Below are positions 30,685-33,619 of a stretch of 33,619 nt of DNA, piece after piece. Under the pieces are notes generated by a model. The model saw only the letters and a list, made by a program, of their open reading frames with translations. It did not search any database and was not told the DNA's origin. Location of the stretch: positions 1 to 33,619 of the forward strand of contig JBJXFX010000149.1 of the NCBI GenBank assembly GCA_046152925.1, given 5' to 3'. The stretch comes from CAMAUF01 sp046152925. Its GTDB lineage: Bacteria; Chloroflexota; Dehalococcoidia; Tepidiformales; Tepidiformaceae. The first letter of the stretch is position 1. Each line of letters begins with the position of its first letter. Both the position numbers and the translations under genes were made by a program.

Positions 30685-32754
30685 ATGACCGCCCAGACCG
30701 GTGGCGCCGAACTCGCCGCCGTCGTCCCGCTGATCGCCGGCCTGCTTCGGTCCGAGGTCGACCGGATGCGCGCGGCCGGCGTCCCGGTCGGCCAGGACGA
30801 CTACCGCGGCCTCTACATCTCCGACACCGAGGCCGACCGCCTCCTCGGCCTCGCGGAGAGCACCGGCGCCACCGTCGTCCTGCGGGACGAGGCCCAGGCC
30901 GTCGCCGACGCCGTCGCCGGGATGACCGGCCGCCTGCGCAAGCTCGTCGACCTCGCGGGGCTCGGCCCCTTCGAGACCGCTTGCCTGCTCCTCTGCCTCG
31001 CCTGTGAAACCGACCTCGGCATCGAGCGGCTGATCGCCTACGTCCAGGACGACGTCTCCAAGCGGCGGCCACGGGTGGACCTCGCGATCCGGCTCTTCGC
31101 CGCCGATGGCGCGCAAGGCGCGGCCATGGACGCACTGCATCCTCAGTCGCCCCTGCGCGCCTTCCAGTTGTTGCACCTGCACGACGAGCTCGGCCAGCCC
31201 GTCACCCCGCTCCTCGCGCAGACACTCGCCCTCGATGCGGGCCTCCAGGGCTACCTGCTCGGCGGTGAGCGCCTGAACCTCACGATCGCGCCATGGGCAC
31301 ACCGCCTCGAACGCGCGCCAGGGTTGCCGGTGCCCCCAGGAGTGGCCGCCCTCGCCGAAGGGCTCGGCTCTCTCGGTCAGCCGGTGGTGGCCTGCTCTGG
31401 TCCCGACCGTGCCCTCACCCGGGCCGCCGTGGCCGAGCTTGCCTCGCGCCTGGGACGGCCGGTGATGGCCGTCGAGATCGCGGGGCTCACGGCCCAGTTC
31501 GGGGTCGAGACGGCCCTCATCCTCGCCGAACGGGAGGCGGCCCTGCGCGACGCGGCCCTGCTCCTCGAACGCCTCGAAGACTTGCGGCCCGAGGACCTGG
31601 ACGCGGTCGTGACGAGCCTCCAGCGCCGCACGCTGCCGGCGGTCGTGGCACTTGCCTCGACCGGCGTCATCCCCTGGCCCGGGGCAGCCATGGAGGTACC
31701 GGCGCTCCACCACGAGGACCGCGAACGCCTCTGGCGGGGCGCACTCGCTGGGCTCGAAGCACCAGTGGCGACGTCACTCGCCGGCCGCTTCCACCTCGGT
31801 GCGGACCAGATCACGCGCGCGGTCTCCGCGGCCCATGGGCGGGCCGCCCAGCGCCAAGGCGAGCACGCGGTCACGGCCGAAGATCTCTTCGCCTCCGCAC
31901 GCGACCAATCCACGCCGATCCTCTCGTCACTCGCACGCAAAGTGACGCCGCACTACGGCTGGGGCGATATCGTCCTGCCGCCGGACGCCCTCTCCCAACT
32001 CCACGAGATGTGCGCACAGGTCGAGCACAGGCACCTCGTCTACGAGATCTGGGGCTTCGACCGGAAGCTCGCGATGGGCAAGGGCGTGATTTCGCTTTTC
32101 GCGGGCAATCCCGGCACCGGAAAAACCATGGCCGCCGAGATCATGGCCCGCGCCCTCGAACTCGACCTCTACAAGATCGACCTCTCCGGGATCGTGTCCA
32201 AGTACATCGGCGAAACCGAGAAGAACCTCTCCGCCGTCTTCGCCGAAGCCGAGACCGCAAACGCGATCCTCTTCTTCGATGAGGCGGACGCGCTCTTCGG
32301 CAAGCGGTCGGAGGTCAAGGACGCCCACGACCGCTACGCCAACATCGAGACGGCCTACCTCTTGCAGCGCCTGGAGGAGTACCCTGGCCTCGTCATCCTC
32401 GCGACCAACCTGAAGATGAACCTCGACGACGCCTTCCTTCGCCGCCTCCACTTCGTGGTGGATTTCCCAATGCCGGAAGAGCCAGAGCGGCTCCGCATCC
32501 TCCAAGGCTGCCTGCCGGACGCCGTGCCCCTGGGCGGCGACTTGGACCTGCCATTCGTCGCGCGCCAGTTCAAGATCTCCGGCGGCAACCTGCGCAACAT
32601 CGTGCTCTCGGCGGCGTTCTTGGCGGCCACCGACCGCGGCGCACTCGGGATGTCCCACCTGATGCGGGCGACCCGCCGGGAGTACCAGAAGATGGGCCGC
32701 ATGGTCACGCAGGCCGAATTCGGCGACTACCTCGCGCTCTTCCGCAGGGATTAG
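30685..32754 (+). CDS. AAA+ ATPase of the eCIS-associated type
   Basis: A 689-residue protein with a C-terminal classic AAA module: Walker A GNPGTGKT (474-481), Walker B LFFDEAD (529-535), sensor 1 LATN (572-575), arginine finger region RRLHF (586-590) and sensor 2 ISGGNLRN (631-638). The N-terminal 400 residues are helical, with a degenerate ATPase-like domain (about 225-400) that lacks a Walker A motif. This two-part layout is that of the ATPase in extracellular contractile injection system (eCIS) and related phage-tail-like clusters (Afp15/PVC15-like), where it is thought to aid assembly or loading. It follows the FHA-C39 gene by 9 bp and is followed by a DUF4157 gene, which supports the assignment. 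Confidence 0.85.
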   Translation: MTAQTGGAELAAVVPLIAGLLRSEVDRMRAAGVPVGQDDYRGLYISDTEADRLLGLAESTGATVVLRDEAQAVADAVAGMTGRLRKLVDLAGLGPFETACLLLCLACETDLGIERLIAYVQDDVSKRRPRVDLAIRLFAADGAQGAAMDALHPQSPLRAFQLLHLHDELGQPVTPLLAQTLALDAGLQGYLLGGERLNLTIAPWAHRLERAPGLPVPPGVAALAEGLGSLGQPVVACSGPDRALTRAAVAELASRLGRPVMAVEIAGLTAQFGVETALILAEREAALRDAALLLERLEDLRPEDLDAVVTSLQRRTLPAVVALASTGVIPWPGAAMEVPALHHEDRERLWRGALAGLEAPVATSLAGRFHLGADQITRAVSAAHGRAAQRQGEHAVTAEDLFASARDQSTPILSSLARKVTPHYGWGDIVLPPDALSQLHEMCAQVEHRHLVYEIWGFDRKLAMGKGVISLFAGNPGTGKTMAAEIMARALELDLYKIDLSGIVSKYIGETEKNLSAVFAEAETANAILFFDEADALFGKRSEVKDAHDRYANIETAYLLQRLEEYPGLVILATNLKMNLDDAFLRRLHFVVDFPMPEEPERLRILQGCLPDAVPLGGDLDLPFVARQFKISGGNLRNIVLSAAFLAATDRGALGMSHLMRATRREYQKMGRMVTQAEFGDYLALFRRD

Positions 32755-32835
32755 GGTCGCGCCGCCCCGAAATTTGTTCTCGATGAGCCAACCGGCGATC
32801 GGCAGGTATAGAATGCGAGGCCGGAGGACACGTCC

Positions 32836-33591
32836 ATGCCGTACCGGCGCATCACGACGACCGAAGAACCCGCCAGCAAGCGCGCAGACCGCCGCGAAAG
32901 CCAAGACGCGAACCTTGCACCGCCGAGCCACCCGCTCGTCTCACTGCAGTCGCACGTGGGGAACCGCCAGGTGGCCCGGATGCTGGCGCAGCGGCAAGAA
33001 GGCATCGACGAAGAGGAGATGCAGGCCAAGCACGACCGTGCCCTCGCCCAGCGCCAGGAAGGCGAGATGGAAGACGAGGAGCTGCAGGCCAAGCACGACG
33101 CGGCGCTGCTTCAGCGCGCCGGCCCTGACGACGAGGAGATCGCACTCAAGCGTGACCCCGCCGTCGGCCTCGAAGGTGGCCCCGTTGGCGACGCGATGAC
33201 GCGCACGATCGACGCCAGCCGCGGTTCCGGCTCCTCCTTGAGTCCCAGCATCCAGGGCAAAATGGAAGGCGCGATGGGCTCCGATTTCTCCGGGGTGAAG
33301 GTGCACCACGACGAGAGCGCCGATGCACTCACGCGCAACATGACCGCGAAGGCGTTCACCACCGGCTCCGACATCTTCTTAAGGCGAGACCAGAACCCGA
33401 ACGACCAGAACCTGCTCGCACACGAACTCACGCACGTCGTCCAGCAGAGTTCCGGCCGGACGGCGGCGGGCGGAGGCGCCATGACCGTGGGCGCCGCCGA
33501 CCACGCCGATGAGCACGAAGCCGACGCGGTCGCCGCGGCCGTCACCTCCGGCCAAACCGTCGACCGCAAGCTCGAAGAGTCCCGGGCCTAG
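32836..33591 (+). CDS. DUF4157 (eCIS-core) putative metallopeptidase protein
   Basis: A 251-residue protein from an ATG with GGAGGA seven nt upstream. Residues about 50-105 contain imperfect charged repeats (AQRQEGIDEEEMQAKHD, AQRQEGEMEDEELQAKHD, then a weaker copy). The DUF4157 domain (about 120-235) has FSGVKVHHDESADAL, AFTTGSDIFLR and the zinc motif HELTH (196-200) in LLAHELTHVVQQ, then DEHEADAVA as a likely third ligand. This domain is frequent in eCIS loci, either in effectors or as a loading/processing domain. No toxin domain follows, so it may be a stand-alone protease or adaptor. Confidence 0.88.
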   Translation: MPYRRITTTEEPASKRADRRESQDANLAPPSHPLVSLQSHVGNRQVARMLAQRQEGIDEEEMQAKHDRALAQRQEGEMEDEELQAKHDAALLQRAGPDDEEIALKRDPAVGLEGGPVGDAMTRTIDASRGSGSSLSPSIQGKMEGAMGSDFSGVKVHHDESADALTRNMTAKAFTTGSDIFLRRDQNPNDQNLLAHELTHVVQQSSGRTAAGGGAMTVGAADHADEHEADAVAAAVTSGQTVDRKLEESRA

Positions 33592-33599
33592 GCCGCCGG

Positions 33600-33619
33600 A
33601 TGTTCGACGACGCCGACGA
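33600..33619 (+). CDS. Possible start of the next gene (cut by window end)
   Basis: ATG at 33600 opens a frame reading MFDDAD with no stop before the window ends. It is 8 bp after the DUF4157 stop. The ribosome site is weak, and too little is visible to judge. Confidence 0.3.

Overview
The window is uniformly GC-rich and densely coded. It looks like a member of Chloroflexota, perhaps in or near Dehalococcoidia. That placement is my inference from the gene mix (F420-type oxidoreductase, many CoA-ester enzymes, secreted CAP and FN3 proteins, FHA/kinase signalling, an eCIS-type AAA+ ATPase) and not from any computed phylogeny. No tRNA, CRISPR array, transposase or phage structural gene was seen.

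Layout. 1-194: a 5S rRNA gene on the minus strand with its own well-formed promoter and no 23S gene in front of it. 195-8000: housekeeping and stress genes (DinB-like protein, ferritin-VIT iron transporter, secreted CAP protein, the TldD/PmbA protease pair, a DEDD exonuclease, PrmA), plus a tandem intergenic repeat. 8006-11221: a signalling module made of a secreted FN3 protein, an FHA/winged-helix regulator and a membrane Ser/Thr kinase whose outer part carries FN3 domains related to the secreted protein. 11285-16943: a tightly overlapping plus-strand operon for CoA-thioester metabolism (MaoC hydratase, two class III CoA-transferases, a crotonase). It also holds a Mug-type DNA glycosylase, a membrane protein and a pair of unrecognised genes.

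16963-19468 (minus): a SAM-I riboswitch followed by a threonine-synthase-like PLP enzyme, a NIL-domain protein, a ThiS/MoaD-like sulfur carrier ending in Gly-Gly, and a frameshifted unknown gene. Together these point to sulfur incorporation for homocysteine/methionine rather than to plain threonine synthesis. 19529-22357: an SGNH hydrolase, a coiled-coil nuclease-like protein, a frameshifted Uma2 gene and a small unknown protein. 22545-25384: a flotillin-like SPFH protein with tandem N-terminal repeats, then a GNAT acetyltransferase.

25590-33619 is the most unusual part. Four tiny genes encode homologous peptides with a shared ETVKDL segment, a Gly-Gly motif and a variable Ser/Thr/Gly-rich tail, which is the layout of RiPP precursors. 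An F420-dependent LLM oxidoreductase lies between the first and second. They are followed by a large membrane protein joining an intracellular FHA domain to an outer C39-like cysteine protease, then by a AAA+ ATPase and a DUF4157 metallopeptidase-like protein of the kinds found in extracellular contractile injection system loci. The rest of that locus would lie beyond the right edge.
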